DNA of 64,000 nucleotides from Methylomonas aurea (GCF_024505045.1 NZ_JANIBM010000001.1:186001-250000), one strand, 5' to 3'. Numbered from the stretch's first letter, positions 37,804 to 46,680 are shown. Translations and numbers: made by a program. The notes: generated from the sequence alone by a model not told the origin.

Positions 37804-38595
37804 ATGTTTTTATTTAAAAACCACGAAGATGCTTTGCCGGAAAATCACTTGGTAACCTTCGGCGGTGCGGGGCAAACAAGGGAGCGCGGTCAACATTGGT
37901 TTTGGCGGAGCCTGTTCGGCGAAGAACGGCCTGCCAGCATGCTACGGCTGCTAGCGGTTTTGGTTGGGTTGTTGCATATCTGGGGCTTGCAGCAACTGTT
38001 GCAACCCGAAGAAAAACTAACCGAAGCCCAACCGCTGGTCATGGAAGTGTCGATGATAGCGATGTCGGCCCCGAAACCCAGTGTCGCGCCGCCGCCGCCC
38101 GCCCCACCACCGCCAGAGAAGAAGCCACCGCCGAAAAAACCGCAACCGAAACCGGTTCCGAAAAAAGCTCCGCCACCGATTGTGCAAAAGGCGCCGGAAT
38201 TTGCGCCGGTGGAAGCTCCGGCCGAACCACAGCCGGCTCCGGTTACTGCGCCGAGCGCGCCCAGTGCCCCGGCCACGAGCGCAAGCAGCGTGCCGACTCA
38301 CGCCGAACAGTTTACCGAAGCCAACTTCCGCGCCAACTATGCGCACAATCCGAAACCGGAGTATCCGATGATCGCGAAGAGCCGCGGCTGGCAGGGTAAG
38401 GTGCTGCTAAAGGTCCAAGTTTCCGCGGAGGGCCTGAGCGATGCGGTCGCGGTGGATCAGAGTAGCGGCCATGAAATACTGGACGAATCGGCGGTGGAGG
38501 CCGTCAAAAAATGGAAATTTATTCCGGCCAAGCGCGGTGAAACGCCGGTGGCCAGTTCGGTGATCGTGCCAATCATTTTTACACTACGTGAATAA
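37804..38595 (+). CDS. tonB: TonB energy-transducing protein
   Basis: 263 aa. One transmembrane helix (about residues 45-62, LRLLAVLVGLLHIWGLQQLL), a long Pro/Lys/Ala-rich periplasmic spacer (residues ~93-165) and a C-terminal TonB domain (YPMIAKSRGWQGKVLLKVQVSAEGL, DESAVEAVKKWKFIPAKRGETP). Delivers proton-motive energy to TonB receptors such as the one at 15.4-17.8 kb. First gene of tonB-exbB-exbD; the N-terminal cytoplasmic tail of ~44 residues is longer than in E. coli TonB. Confidence 0.93.
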   Translation: MFLFKNHEDALPENHLVTFGGAGQTRERGQHWFWRSLFGEERPASMLRLLAVLVGLLHIWGLQQLLQPEEKLTEAQPLVMEVSMIAMSAPKPSVAPPPPAPPPPEKKPPPKKPQPKPVPKKAPPPIVQKAPEFAPVEAPAEPQPAPVTAPSAPSAPATSASSVPTHAEQFTEANFRANYAHNPKPEYPMIAKSRGWQGKVLLKVQVSAEGLSDAVAVDQSSGHEILDESAVEAVKKWKFIPAKRGETPVASSVIVPIIFTLRE

Positions 38596-38613
38596 TAAAA
38601 CTCGGAGAGAGTA

Positions 38614-39282
38614 ATGCCTTACCATATAGCCCCAGAAGCTGTTATCGACGCCACCCTTTATACGCTGGTGTTGTTTTCGCTGATAACCTGGACTCTGATT
38701 CTGTTTAAAATTTGGCAATTCGCCAAAAATAACTACTACAACAAAAAGTACAACGCCGCTTTTTGGGACTCGGTCGATTTGAAAGCCGCAGAGCAACTGC
38801 CCGCCGAGACCGCGCGCGGCCCGAAAGCTCGCATCGCCCAATGCGGTTTCGCCTGGTTGGCGGAAATGAGCCACCCGGAAACCTGCGCCAGCCTGAAGTT
38901 TCGCGGTTCGCCGCAGGATTTGCTGGAGCAGACCCTGCGCAAACAAACCCAGGACGAGCAGCGCCGGATGGAAAGCGGCCTGACCATGCTCGCCAGCATC
39001 GGCAGTACGGCGCCGTTCGTCGGCTTATTCGGTACGGTATTGGGCATCATGCACGCGATGCACGACATCAGCGCCAGCGGTTCCGCCAGTCTGGACGTCG
39101 TGGCCGGCCCGATCGGCGACGCCTTGATCGCTACCGCCATCGGTATCGCGGTAGCGGTTCCGGCGGTCTTGGCCTACAATTTTTTCCTGAGGCGCGCCAA
39201 GCACCATCGGGCGTCGCTGGAAAATTTCGTGGACGGCTTTCTGCATATCGCCTTTGGCGACAACGGTAAAAACAAGGAGTAG
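38614..39282 (+). CDS. exbB: ExbB/TolQ-family proton-channel protein
   Basis: 222 aa. Three membrane segments (about residues 10-32, 125-150 and 170-195) with GLTMLASIGSTAPFVGLFGTVLGIMHAM and GDALIATAIGIAVAVPAVLAYNFF, the conserved ExbB core. Forms the proton channel with ExbD to power TonB. Good GGAGAGAG ribosome site; four bases before exbD. Confidence 0.95.
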   Translation: MPYHIAPEAVIDATLYTLVLFSLITWTLILFKIWQFAKNNYYNKKYNAAFWDSVDLKAAEQLPAETARGPKARIAQCGFAWLAEMSHPETCASLKFRGSPQDLLEQTLRKQTQDEQRRMESGLTMLASIGSTAPFVGLFGTVLGIMHAMHDISASGSASLDVVAGPIGDALIATAIGIAVAVPAVLAYNFFLRRAKHHRASLENFVDGFLHIAFGDNGKNKE

Positions 39283-39286
39283 ATAA

Positions 39287-39697
39287 ATGGGATTTAAAAC
39301 GAATTCGGACGACGACGAGGCGGTCAGCGAAATAAACGTTACGCCGTTAGTCGATGTGATGTTGGTGCTGGTCATCATCCTGTTGGTAACCGCGCCTCTG
39401 CTAACCCAGTCCGTGAATGTGGCGCTGCCGAAAACGGCCTCCACCACGCCGGACACCGAAAAACAGCCGATGCAATTGGGTATCGATGCCCAAGGCGCGG
39501 TGACGCTGAACAAGAATCCGGTGGCCGATCTGGCGGCGCTGGACACCACGCTGAAAAGCGAACTGGCCGCCAACCCCGAACTGATCATCCATATCTACGC
39601 CGACCAGGGCGTCAACTACGGCAAAGTGGCGGAAGTGATGGCCACCGTGCAACACGCCGGCATCTCGAAGCTGGCTTTCGTCACGCTGGAACAATAG
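39287..39697 (+). CDS. exbD: ExbD/TolR-family protein
   Basis: 136 aa. Cytoplasmic start, single helix with the conserved INVTPLVDVMLVLVIILLVTAPLL (Asp21 region is the proton-carrying residue) and a periplasmic domain. Completes the TonB-ExbB-ExbD complex. AAGGAG before the ATG; a strong terminator follows. Confidence 0.95.
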   Translation: MGFKTNSDDDEAVSEINVTPLVDVMLVLVIILLVTAPLLTQSVNVALPKTASTTPDTEKQPMQLGIDAQGAVTLNKNPVADLAALDTTLKSELAANPELIIHIYADQGVNYGKVAEVMATVQHAGISKLAFVTLEQ

Positions 39698-39709
39698 CAG
39701 GCTGATTCC

Positions 39710-39736
39710 GAGCCCGGCAAAACCGGGCTCTTTTTT
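39710..39736 (+). terminator. intrinsic terminator of tonB-exbB-exbD
   Basis: Stem GAGCCCGG / CCGGGCTC (39710-39717 and 39723-39730, perfect, 5-nt loop) followed directly by six Ts, 12 bp after the exbD stop. Confidence 0.93.
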
Positions 39737-39760
39737 GCAAGGTCCAATTAATCGGTGGTT

Positions 39761-40651
39761 TCAGGCCGACTTGGCCTTTCCGGCGTTTTTCTCGATGTAT
39801 TCGATCATCAAGCCGGCAATATCCTTGCCACTGGTCTTTTCGATACCTTCCAGCCCCGGCGACGAATTGACTTCCATCACCAGAGGGCCGCGTTTGGAGC
39901 GCAGTAAATCGACACCGCACACGTCCAAGCCCATGATTTTCGCCGCTTGAACCGCTGCGGCGCGTTCTGCCGGCGCCAGCCTGATCAGTGTTGCGGTGCC
40001 GCCGCGATGCAAATTCGAGCGGAATTCGCCTTCGCGGCCTTGGCGTTTCATGGCCGCGACCACTTTGTCGCCGATCACGAAACAGCGAATGTCGCTGCCG
40101 GCCGCCTCCTGAACGAACTCCTGCACCATGATGTTGGCGTTCAAGCCCATGAAAGCCTGAATCACGCTATGTGCCGCGTTGTGAGTTTCCGCGAGTACCA
40201 CACCTATGCCTTGCGAGCCCTCCACCAGTTTGATCACCAACGGCGCGCCGCCGACTTCGGCGATGAGATCTTCGATGTTGTCGGGATTATGCGCAAACGC
40301 AGTGATCGGCAAATCGATGCCTTTGCGAGCCAGCAATTGGCTGGAGGCCATTTTGTCGCGGGAGCGGCTGATCGCCGCCGACTTGTTCAAGGTATAGACG
40401 CCCATTACCTCGAACTGCCTTAACACCGCCGTGCCGTAAAAGGTAATCGACGCGCCGATACGCGGGATCACCGCGTCATAACCCAGCAAATCCTCGCCCA
40501 TGTAATGAATCGACGGCTTCATCGACGTGATGTTCATGTAGCAATGGGTCGGATCGAATATGCGCGCGTCATGGCCGCGCGCTTTGGCGGCCTCCATCAG
40601 CCGCACGCTGGAATACAGCGCCGGGTCGCGCGACAGGATGGCGATTTTCAT
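39761..40651 (-). CDS. rimK: RimK-family ATP-grasp alpha-L-glutamate ligase
   Basis: 296 aa, usual RimK length. ATP-grasp domain with [58 protein letters not shown] and [18 protein letters not shown]. coli RimK adds glutamates to the C terminus of ribosomal protein S6. No zinc-protease or S6-like gene adjoins. Eighteen bases after mtnC on the same strand, so probably in the same transcript. Confidence 0.9.
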   Translation of the reverse strand: MKIAILSRDPALYSSVRLMEAAKARGHDARIFDPTHCYMNITSMKPSIHYMGEDLLGYDAVIPRIGASITFYGTAVLRQFEVMGVYTLNKSAAISRSRDKMASSQLLARKGIDLPITAFAHNPDNIEDLIAEVGGAPLVIKLVEGSQGIGVVLAETHNAAHSVIQAFMGLNANIMVQEFVQEAAGSDIRCFVIGDKVVAAMKRQGREGEFRSNLHRGGTATLIRLAPAERAAAVQAAKIMGLDVCGVDLLRSKRGPLVMEVNSSPGLEGIEKTSGKDIAGLMIEYIEKNAGKAKSA

Positions 40652-40669
40652 AGGCCGTGCGGAGCCGGA

Positions 40670-41344
40670 TCAGAACCGTATCGCATCGAAATCGGCCACT
40701 TGCGGATGGTCGGCGGCGGCATCCGCCGCTTGTTCGCGTACCAGCCAGCGGGTAGCAAAGCCGGCGGCCCGCGCTGCATCCAGCTCTTCTTTGATATCGG
40801 ACAGAAATAGAATCCGCGCAGCGGGCAATGCGAGTTCGTCGGCTATTTTCCGATAAGACTCGGCTTCGCGTTTGCCGCCGATGCGGGTGTCGAAATAGCC
40901 GGAGAATAACGGCGTCAAATCGCCGAAATCGCTGTAACCGAACAACAATTTCTGCGCCTGCACCGAGCCGGACGAATAAACGTACAGTTTCAAGCCGCGC
41001 TCCTGCCAAGCCCGCAAATTGCGCACCGCATCCGGGTAAACGTGGCCGGTAAAGTCGCCGTTTTGATAACCGTCCAACCAGATCAAGCCTTGCAGGGATT
41101 TAAGCGGCGTGATTTTCTGGTCGGCATCGATCCAAGCAATAAATTGTTCGATCAATGCCGCTTGTTCGAGTTGGCCTCCCGCGAGCCGATTGGCATCGTC
41201 CAGTAAGGCTTTTACCTCGGGATCGGCACAGTGCTCGGCGACGAAAGCGGGCAGGTGTTGGCGGGCGTAAGGGAACAGTACGTCCTTGACGAACGACAGC
41301 GACGACGTGGTGCCTTCGATGTCGGTAACGATGGCTTCGATCAT
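40670..41344 (-). CDS. mtnC: enolase-phosphatase E1 MtnC
   Basis: 224 aa. HAD-superfamily with [28 protein letters not shown] (motif I, nucleophile Asp), [21 protein letters not shown] (motif II) and [19 protein letters not shown] (motif IV). Converts 2,3-diketo-5-methylthiopentyl-1-phosphate to the acireductone in methionine salvage. ATGA overlap with mtnD. Confidence 0.94.
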   Translation of the reverse strand: MIEAIVTDIEGTTSSLSFVKDVLFPYARQHLPAFVAEHCADPEVKALLDDANRLAGGQLEQAALIEQFIAWIDADQKITPLKSLQGLIWLDGYQNGDFTGHVYPDAVRNLRAWQERGLKLYVYSSGSVQAQKLLFGYSDFGDLTPLFSGYFDTRIGGKREAESYRKIADELALPAARILFLSDIKEELDAARAAGFATRWLVREQAADAAADHPQVADFDAIRF

Positions 41345-41898
41345 AATGCAGCGAGGTATTGGTCCAGCGTCGGGAAGCTATCTGCGATTTTATCGCCGGT
41401 AAAATCCGCTACCCAGCCGTCTTCGGTCGTGAACAGGCGGATGCATTTGAAAGCCGGATTTTCCCCCATATCGAACCAATGCTTGGTGTCGGCGGGTACG
41501 CTGATCAAATCGCCCTGCTCGCACAGCACGGCGTGGACTTGGTCGCCAACGTGCAGGTAAAACAAGCCTTTGCCTTCGACAAAGAAGCGCACTTCGAAGT
41601 CGCTGTGGGTATGCTCGGCCAGAAATTTTTGCCGTAACGCATCTTTGTTCGGATGCTCGGCGTTCAGGCTGATCACATCGACCGATTGAAAACCGTATTG
41701 CTGCTTCAATTTGTCGATCGAACTCCGGTAAGCCGCCAGCACCGCGTCGACATCCGCATCGGCGACAAAGGTTTGCTCGGCCTGCCAGCGCTCGAATTGC
41801 ACGCCCAGTCCGCTCAGTTGGCCGGCAATCGCGTCAAAATCGCGCCAGGTTTGGCCTTGGCCGGGTTGGTTGGCGGGATAAGTAGTCAATGCGCTCAT
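41341..41898 (-). CDS. mtnD: acireductone dioxygenase MtnD
   Basis: 185 aa. Cupin with the metal-ligand motif [21 protein letters not shown] (His-x-His...Glu) and [10 protein letters not shown] (second His). Oxidises the acireductone to the keto-acid precursor of methionine plus formate (iron form) or to a CO-releasing off-pathway product (nickel form); which metal is used is not visible. Four-base overlaps with mtnB and mtnC. Confidence 0.94.
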   Translation of the reverse strand: MSALTTYPANQPGQGQTWRDFDAIAGQLSGLGVQFERWQAEQTFVADADVDAVLAAYRSSIDKLKQQYGFQSVDVISLNAEHPNKDALRQKFLAEHTHSDFEVRFFVEGKGLFYLHVGDQVHAVLCEQGDLISVPADTKHWFDMGENPAFKCIRLFTTEDGWVADFTGDKIADSFPTLDQYLAAL

Positions 41899-42518
41899 AA
41901 GCGTTTTACTCCATGCAGACGAATTTCAATATCGAACAAAAACTCCAGGGCTTCCAGATGCCGCAACGCGTCGTCAACCGAAGCGCCCCAAGTGTAAAAA
42001 CCGTGGCCGGCGATGATGTAACCGTGAATGTCGCCGTGTGCGTCCAAGTATTGCTCAACCTTGGCCGCCAGACGAGGAATATCCTGATCGTTGGCGAAAA
42101 TCGGCACAACGATGCGGCTTTCGTGGGTATCGATGCCGGGCAAAGCCTTCAATAGTTCGTAATCTTCCAGGACGATTTCGTCTTGAAACAGCCGGGCGGT
42201 CAACGTGGCGTTGACCGAATGCGGATGCAACACGGCTTGCACATCAGGGTAACGCTGATAAATCGAGGTGTGCAGCAAGGTCTCGGCCGACGGCTTCTTG
42301 CCGTCCAGCGAGCGGCCACAGTTATCGATCAGCATGATGTCGTCGGCTTGCAAGCGGCCTTTGTGCCGACCGGAAACCGTAATCGCAATATTGCCGTCCG
42401 CCAATCGCGCCGAAAAATTACCGCTGGTGGCCGGCACCCAGCCCTTGCTGTCGATGAAGCGGCCGGCGGCGATCAGTTGCTCGGCCTTCAGAAAAAATTC
42501 GTCGGATTTTAAGGTCAT
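41895..42518 (-). CDS. mtnB: methylthioribulose-1-phosphate dehydratase MtnB
   Basis: 207 aa. Class-II aldolase fold: GWVPATSGNFSARLADGNIAIT, SAETLLHTSIYQRYPDVQAVLHPHSVNATL (zinc His-x-His) and IAGHGFYTWGASVDDALRHLEALEFL. First of mtnB-mtnD-mtnC, lower part of methionine salvage; mtnA and mtnP are not in the window. Start at 42518 gives MTLKSDEFF; the longer frame runs into rnpB. Confidence 0.94.
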   Translation of the reverse strand: MTLKSDEFFLKAEQLIAAGRFIDSKGWVPATSGNFSARLADGNIAITVSGRHKGRLQADDIMLIDNCGRSLDGKKPSAETLLHTSIYQRYPDVQAVLHPHSVNATLTARLFQDEIVLEDYELLKALPGIDTHESRIVVPIFANDQDIPRLAAKVEQYLDAHGDIHGYIIAGHGFYTWGASVDDALRHLEALEFLFDIEIRLHGVKRL

Positions 42519-42552
42519 GGAGTCTTTGCGGAAGGCAAAAGAATAGGGGAAT

Positions 42553-42903
42553 GGAAGAGTTGGCCTGTAAGCCGGGTTCTGTCGTGAACAGCCATTCATC
42601 TAGGCGCTTGGTCACCCAAGCGCTCAAGCAATCTACCCAGGAGCAGCGCGGGCCACGCCAATGCTCCTCTATTTGATCTTGCTCCGGGTGGGGTTTACCC
42701 TGCCACACCTGTTACCAGTTGCGCGGTGCGCTCTTACCGCACCATTTCACCCTTACCGGGTCCGATACGAACCAGGCGGTATATTTTCTGCGGCACTTTC
42801 CGTAGGCTCGCGCCTCCCAGGCATTACCTGGCACCCTGCCCTATGGAGCCCGGACTTTCCTCCCTCCCGCTTGCGCGGAACGGCGACTGTTCGGCCAACT
42901 CTG
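42553..42903 (-). ncRNA. rnpB: RNase P RNA, bacterial class A
   Basis: About 351 nt on the minus strand. The 5' part has GGAGGAAAGTCCGGGCTCC (around 42845-42865), followed by the conserved CAGGGTGCCAGGTAA-like segment; the 3' end carries the ACAGAACCCGGCTTACAGGCC terminal pairing (around 42558-42580). These conserved core elements identify the catalytic RNA of ribonuclease P that matures tRNA 5' ends. Ends are set by eye and may be off by several bases. Confidence 0.95.
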
Positions 42904-42909
42904 GCGGGG

Positions 42910-42915
42910 ATTATA
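42910..42915 (-). promoter_or_regulatory. -10 box of the rnpB promoter
   Basis: Perfect TATAAT on the minus strand, seven bases before the inferred rnpB 5' end. No good TTGACA-like -35 box is seen at 16-18 bp spacing. Confidence 0.65.
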
Positions 42916-43058
42916 CAGGCAACGCCGCGAAAAAGTTCGATGTCTAGTCAAAGCCATAGCCATTGGGATAAAAAACGACTAGCTGTTGACGCCTATTGAA
43001 ATTGTCCGCTTACCTCCGGATTTCAATTGGCAGTAATGGAAGCTCATCGAGCCACCCC

Positions 43059-43109
43059 GGTTTTCTCGCAGGCTCCAACCTTTGATAGATAGCAATGAAC
43101 GAGAAAACC
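43059..43109. repeat. 10-bp inverted repeat upstream of the DUF2721 gene
   Basis: GGTTTTCTCG at 43059-43068 and CGAGAAAACC at 43100-43109 are exact complements with a 31-nt spacer. Located 28 bp before the DUF2721 start, it could be an mRNA leader hairpin or operator. No T-run follows. Confidence 0.5.
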
Positions 43110-43137
43110 ACGAAGCACTATTCATCGGCAATTCGAG

Positions 43138-43569
43138 ATGGACGCTTTAACCAACATCCCCACCGTGGCCCACGTGATTCAACAGGCGGTCGCACCGGTA
43201 TTTCTGCTGACCGGGGTCGCCGGCATTCTCGGCGTGTTGACCAGCCGCCTGGGACGGGCGGTGGATCGGTTTAGAACCTTGAATATGCTGTTCGAAAACG
43301 GTGCCGACGAACACTATCCGGAAATGCGGATTTTGGCCCGGCGCGCCCACTGGATTCATTGGGCGATTAGTCTGTGTACGGTATGCGCTTTGTTGATCTG
43401 CCTGTCCATCGTCGCCCTGTTCGTCGGTACCGAAATCGCCGTCGATCCGTCTCCGGTGGTTTCGTTTCTATTCGTGGCTGCCATGCTGGCCTTGATCGGC
43501 GGCTTGCTGTGCTTTTTACGGGAGATCGCGCTGGCGACCGGAATGATTTCGGTGCCGGGGTCGAAATAA
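43138..43569 (+). CDS. DUF2721-family membrane protein
   Basis: 143 aa with three membrane segments (about residues 19-38, 76-97 and 108-128). AVAPVFLLTGVAGILGVLTSRLGRAVDRFR at the start is the DUF2721 signature. Function unknown. Ribosome site poor (TTCGAG just before ATG). Monocistronic between rnpB and a convergent hydrolase gene. Confidence 0.85.
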   Translation: MDALTNIPTVAHVIQQAVAPVFLLTGVAGILGVLTSRLGRAVDRFRTLNMLFENGADEHYPEMRILARRAHWIHWAISLCTVCALLICLSIVALFVGTEIAVDPSPVVSFLFVAAMLALIGGLLCFLREIALATGMISVPGSK

Positions 43570-43646
43570 TGGCTTAGGAAACGGTGCGCAACATTGCCCA
43601 CCGTTCGCTTCGCCTAGCCGCAAACAAGCAGCCCCAAGCTTACCGA

Positions 43647-44597
43647 CTAAAGCTTGCGTTTAAAAAAACGAACCGTTTTTTCGCGCGCGTCATAGGCCTT
43701 CTCCACATTCGGAATCATATTGACCGTACCGCCCCGGCCCAAATGCGAAAAATTGTCGGTGATCGCAATCGGCACCATTAATCGATCCCAAGCATGCGTG
43801 GCATCTGGGTAACTAACCACATCCACCAGCGCTTGTTCGTCGGCCGCAAGACCTGCTTTCAACGCCAGACAAGGCGCGGTGCTTTCGTCGTACTCGTCCA
43901 ACTCGCCGATCTGGATCAGCACCGGCGCGCCGGTTAACGGATTCCCGTTCGGGCTACCGAAACTGAAATAAGGCAGTCGCGGATTGTTGTAGCCGTAACA
44001 TAACGGATAGTTGGCGACGTGGGCTTTGAAATGCCGACCGCCACCATATTGTTGAGTAACCTGTTCGGTCGCGCTGGCCAGGGTCATGATGCCGCCCCAG
44101 GAAAAGCCCAAGACGCCGATCCTTTCCGGGTCGATCTCGGCTTGGTTGCTTAAAAACTCCAGCGCGGCAAAGGCATCGGGATAGGTCAGAATCGGTAAGG
44201 CCGGACGATTGGCGGCCGAGGCAACGCCGCGGGCTTCCCACATGTCGAGTTCCAGCGTGGCAATACCGGCCTGCTGCAGTTCGCTGGCATAGAAGTCGCC
44301 GCGCGCATCCACACCGGCGGAGCCATGTAAAATCACCACGGCCGGCAAACCGGCGTGCTTACCGCGGCAGTGTCTCTTTCCCGGCAACGACAACTTGGCT
44401 TTGACGGTTAACGCGCCTTGACTGACCACCCCACCCGGAACGCCCGGATTGAAAGCCAACTTTTCCGATTGAATCTCGACAAACTCGATTTTGGGCCGGC
44501 CTTGCGCGGCGCAATAGGCGCCGTCGTGAGCCTGAACGCCGGAAAATGCGCTCGATTGTAATATGCCTGCGAATAAGGCACCGCGGAATTTGCTCAT
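43647..44597 (-). CDS. exported dienelactone-hydrolase-like alpha/beta hydrolase
   Basis: 316 aa. Signal peptide (residues 1-23, ending VQA), then an alpha/beta hydrolase: VVILHGSAGVD (oxyanion strand), GVLGFSWGGIMTLA (nucleophile elbow G-x-S-x-G with Ser in FSWG), a GELDEYDES acidic segment and ATHAWDR (catalytic His). Similar to exported dienelactone hydrolase-family proteins. Substrate unknown. Transcribed alone, convergent with the DUF2721 gene. Confidence 0.85.
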   Translation of the reverse strand: MSKFRGALFAGILQSSAFSGVQAHDGAYCAAQGRPKIEFVEIQSEKLAFNPGVPGGVVSQGALTVKAKLSLPGKRHCRGKHAGLPAVVILHGSAGVDARGDFYASELQQAGIATLELDMWEARGVASAANRPALPILTYPDAFAALEFLSNQAEIDPERIGVLGFSWGGIMTLASATEQVTQQYGGGRHFKAHVANYPLCYGYNNPRLPYFSFGSPNGNPLTGAPVLIQIGELDEYDESTAPCLALKAGLAADEQALVDVVSYPDATHAWDRLMVPIAITDNFSHLGRGGTVNMIPNVEKAYDAREKTVRFFKRKL

Positions 44598-44834
44598 AGT
44601 CGTTTCCTGTTCGGATGGAAGAATTAAACCCGGAATCGGCTTAACCGAATTCTAGGCACTGATCTAATGCGCTAGGAAGTATAGTCGCCGCGGAACATGC
44701 GAGTGGACTCGCCGAAATTCAATCGATATAAGGAATCGGACAATCTGTAGGCCGGAACAAGCCGAACGGTGTTTCCGGAAATTTAATGCCGGTCATGAAC
44801 AGAATACAGTGCGAGAAATGCTACTACTACTAAG
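44598..44834. other. intergenic region before the repeat-bounded segment
   Basis: About 240 bp with no supported gene; presumably holds the promoter of the hydrolase gene (minus strand). Base composition drops to the right, where the solo repeat end begins at 44835. Confidence 0.4.
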
Positions 44835-44847
44835 CTAGACCTGACCC
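44835..44847. repeat. solo end of the CTAGACCTGACCC repeat
   Basis: Thirteen bases identical to the right end of the two 70-bp repeat copies at 45634 and 46843; the rest of the element is missing. Inverted relative to the left end at 45635, so the two 13-mers bracket an ~0.8-kb AT-rich segment. Confidence 0.8.
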
Positions 44848-44848
44848 T

Positions 44849-44965
44849 GTCTTCTGTTGGTTATTGCGCCTTACGGCCTTGTCCGCCAATGTTAAAAAAC
44901 TGATGGCTGACAATCCAGATGCCGACGATGTAGGAAATGATATGGTGTTGAGAATGGCTTCATGA
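44849..44965 (+). pseudogene. 3' remnant of an unknown gene
   Basis: An open frame without a start, directly after the solo repeat end, encodes a C terminus (SANVKKLMADNPDADDVGNDM then VLRMAS stop). Its stop overlaps the next gene's ATG as ATGA, the sign of an operon. The 5' part was evidently lost at the repeat. Family not recognised. Confidence 0.5.
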
Positions 44966-45492
44966 GTAGGATAATGAAAACGGTAAAGAATGTTTTTATA
45001 TTGATAGTATGGCTTTTATTGGGTTTTAAATTATTCATCCCAGCCCAACCTTTTTTATGTAAGGTTTATAGTCATTTTGTAAATTTTCCTACGCTTAAGG
45101 ATGCTACCGTCTACGAAGGCACTGTATCTGTAGAGGGCGAAGAGAAATGCAGAAGAAGCTCATGCTCACCGCCTACTTATTATGTAATCGATTCTTCTGG
45201 TAAACATGAAATTTATTGGGGTTTACCAGGCGACAGATATACACGTTTCCCAAAGAATGCGATACAAGGCGCGACAGGTAAATTTTGGTTTCATCCAATA
45301 TTTGGTACGCTCCAAGAACAATTCATAACTCATAAAAACGAATTTAACAATCCAGATACTTGGGAGGGACAAAGCTTTTTTCATGGCATTGAGGAAAGCA
45401 AAAGCTTATTTGAAGAGCATTTTAAGTATAGAGAACACATTCTAATAGCAACTCCTTTTTTCATATTCCTCATTTTTTTTATAGAGCCATGA
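44962..45492 (+). CDS. AT-rich hypothetical membrane-associated protein
   Basis: 176 aa. Hydrophobic helix near the N terminus (residues ~9-26), a Cys-containing loop (EEKCRRSSCSPP) in a domain reading YYVIDSSGKHEIYWGLPGDRY, and a second hydrophobic helix at the extreme C terminus. Base composition is much lower in GC than the rest of the window, suggesting horizontal acquisition. Coupled to a truncated upstream gene. An alternative start at 44974 has a better AGGATA site. Function unknown. Confidence 0.65.
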   Translation: MSRIMKTVKNVFILIVWLLLGFKLFIPAQPFLCKVYSHFVNFPTLKDATVYEGTVSVEGEEKCRRSSCSPPTYYVIDSSGKHEIYWGLPGDRYTRFPKNAIQGATGKFWFHPIFGTLQEQFITHKNEFNNPDTWEGQSFFHGIEESKSLFEEHFKYREHILIATPFFIFLIFFIEP

Positions 45493-45537
45493 AAAAACTT
45501 TTTTTAACCTCTAAATCCACTTTGGAAGGATAAGTAA

Positions 45538-45678
45538 ATGAGCATAGCTACAACAGATGACTATATAAAAGCAGCCGAAATTCTATTTAAAACATTTAGC
45601 ACCCCTGGGGATGTTTTTGGCGGTGGCAGAAAGGGGGTCAGGTCTAGAAATATAGCTAAACCTTTCAAGGACGCTTAA
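45538..45678 (+). pseudogene. 5' fragment of a gene truncated by the repeat
   Basis: A good GGAAGGA site and ATG begin a protein (SIATTDDYIKAAEILFKTFS...) that after about 31 codons runs into the 70-bp repeat and stops there (ending RSRNIAKPFKDA). The third gene of the AT-rich group, cut by the element. Original product unknown. Confidence 0.55.
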
Positions 45679-45703
45679 TTGCTAGACCTGACCCTGTTTT
45701 GCT
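45634..45703. repeat. 70-bp inverted-repeat element, copy 1
   Basis: Terminal 13-bp inverted repeats GGGTCAGGTCTAG (45635-45647) and CTAGACCTGACCC (45682-45694) enclose 34 bp. Only two substitutions (45654, 45672) separate it from copy 2 at 46843-46912. Looks like a small non-autonomous mobile element or REP-like unit. No transposase is in the window. Confidence 0.85.
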
Positions 45704-45719
45704 TTCTAATCGGCTCTAA

Positions 45720-45848
45720 CAGGTTGGTGAAAAACCATATTCTAGCCACTAATTCAACAGGAAGAGGCCTTTATTTAGTATCAAAGCCAACCTGGCGACA
45801 CTAAATAAAGGCTCGATTAGTTATAAAAAAGAGTTTTTCACCAACCTG
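45720..45848. repeat. nested perfect palindrome, 129 bp
   Basis: Outer arms of 16 bp (45720-45735 and 45833-45848, CAGGTTGGTGAAAAAC and its complement) and inner arms of 13 bp (45767-45779 and 45800-45812, GCCTTTATTTAGT and its complement) are exact. The inner loop repeats CCAACCTG of the outer right arm. Resembles a miniature inverted-repeat element; it can also fold into a long hairpin RNA. Confidence 0.85.
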
Positions 45849-45980
45849 CTAAGGCCCTGGAACCGCAAATAAGCCAGCATTTGTCAATTACGCCATAGAC
45901 CTATTTCACGATCATCGTCCGATGATAACATTAGCAGCCTATTATTTACTCAACTGATACTATTGGCTGTGGAGCCCCTA

Positions 45981-46637
45981 ATGAAAAGACAAATAGCCTG
46001 CCTTGGCACACTAGTACCGGCTCTACTCGCTAGCGATGCAGAAGCTGCCGTCATGGATTTTAATGGCTTGACAATTTACCCTAGCAACGTTTCTGCCACG
46101 GTAAGCGCCCCTTATATCGAAGATGGTTTCAAACTCAGCACCCTGGCCGGCGTATCCTTCAATATGGGCGGAGGCACCATTTATTCGGTACAGCCTGCCC
46201 ACCCTTACTGGACCGGTACGCCCAGCGTCTATTCTGGCGTGATCAGCGGTTACGGCAGCGCGTTTTCCCTGGAAAAACAGGATGGCGGTGTTTTCGATCT
46301 GATCAGCATAGATGCGGCGGCCTTCCAGAACCATCCTAATGCCTTGGCATTCAATGTCTATGGCTATCCGGCGAGCGGCGGCTCTGTGTACCAAAGCTTT
46401 ACACTGGATACGAGTTTTACGACGCTGCAAACCCTGACCTTTAATACCAGCTTCAAAAACCTGAATAAAATCCTGTTCAGCTCGGTTTACGCTCAAGTCG
46501 ACAATATTAACCTCAGCGTACCATCTACAATCGCGCCTACAACGGTGCCCTTGCCGGCCGCGGCGTGGAGCATGTTGCTTGGCTTGGCTGGGCTAGCCTT
46601 TGGATCGACAAGACGTTACAAATCTCAATCATTCTGA
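45981..46637 (+). CDS. exported protein with VPLPA-CTERM sorting signal
   Basis: 218 aa. N-terminal signal peptide (MKRQIACLGTLVPALLASDAEA), a Gly/Ser/Thr/Tyr-rich beta-type body, and a C terminus VPLPAAAWSMLLGLAGLAFGSTRR: the PEP-CTERM-like VPLPA motif, a transmembrane helix and a basic tail. Such proteins are processed by exosortase and exported to the cell surface, often with exopolysaccharide. No exosortase gene here. Start at 45981 has GGAG; 45963 is less likely. Confidence 0.85.
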   Translation: MKRQIACLGTLVPALLASDAEAAVMDFNGLTIYPSNVSATVSAPYIEDGFKLSTLAGVSFNMGGGTIYSVQPAHPYWTGTPSVYSGVISGYGSAFSLEKQDGGVFDLISIDAAAFQNHPNALAFNVYGYPASGGSVYQSFTLDTSFTTLQTLTFNTSFKNLNKILFSSVYAQVDNINLSVPSTIAPTTVPLPAAAWSMLLGLAGLAFGSTRRYKSQSF

Positions 46638-46655
46638 CAAGCCGTAGTCGTTATT

Positions 46656-46680
46656 GGCGGATCGCCCTGTGGCATCCGCC
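46656..46680 (+). terminator. possible weak terminator hairpin after the VPLPA-CTERM gene
   Basis: GGCGGAT / ATCCGCC (46656-46662 and 46674-46680) form a 7-bp stem 19 bp after the stop. No T-run follows, so efficiency is doubtful. Confidence 0.35.
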
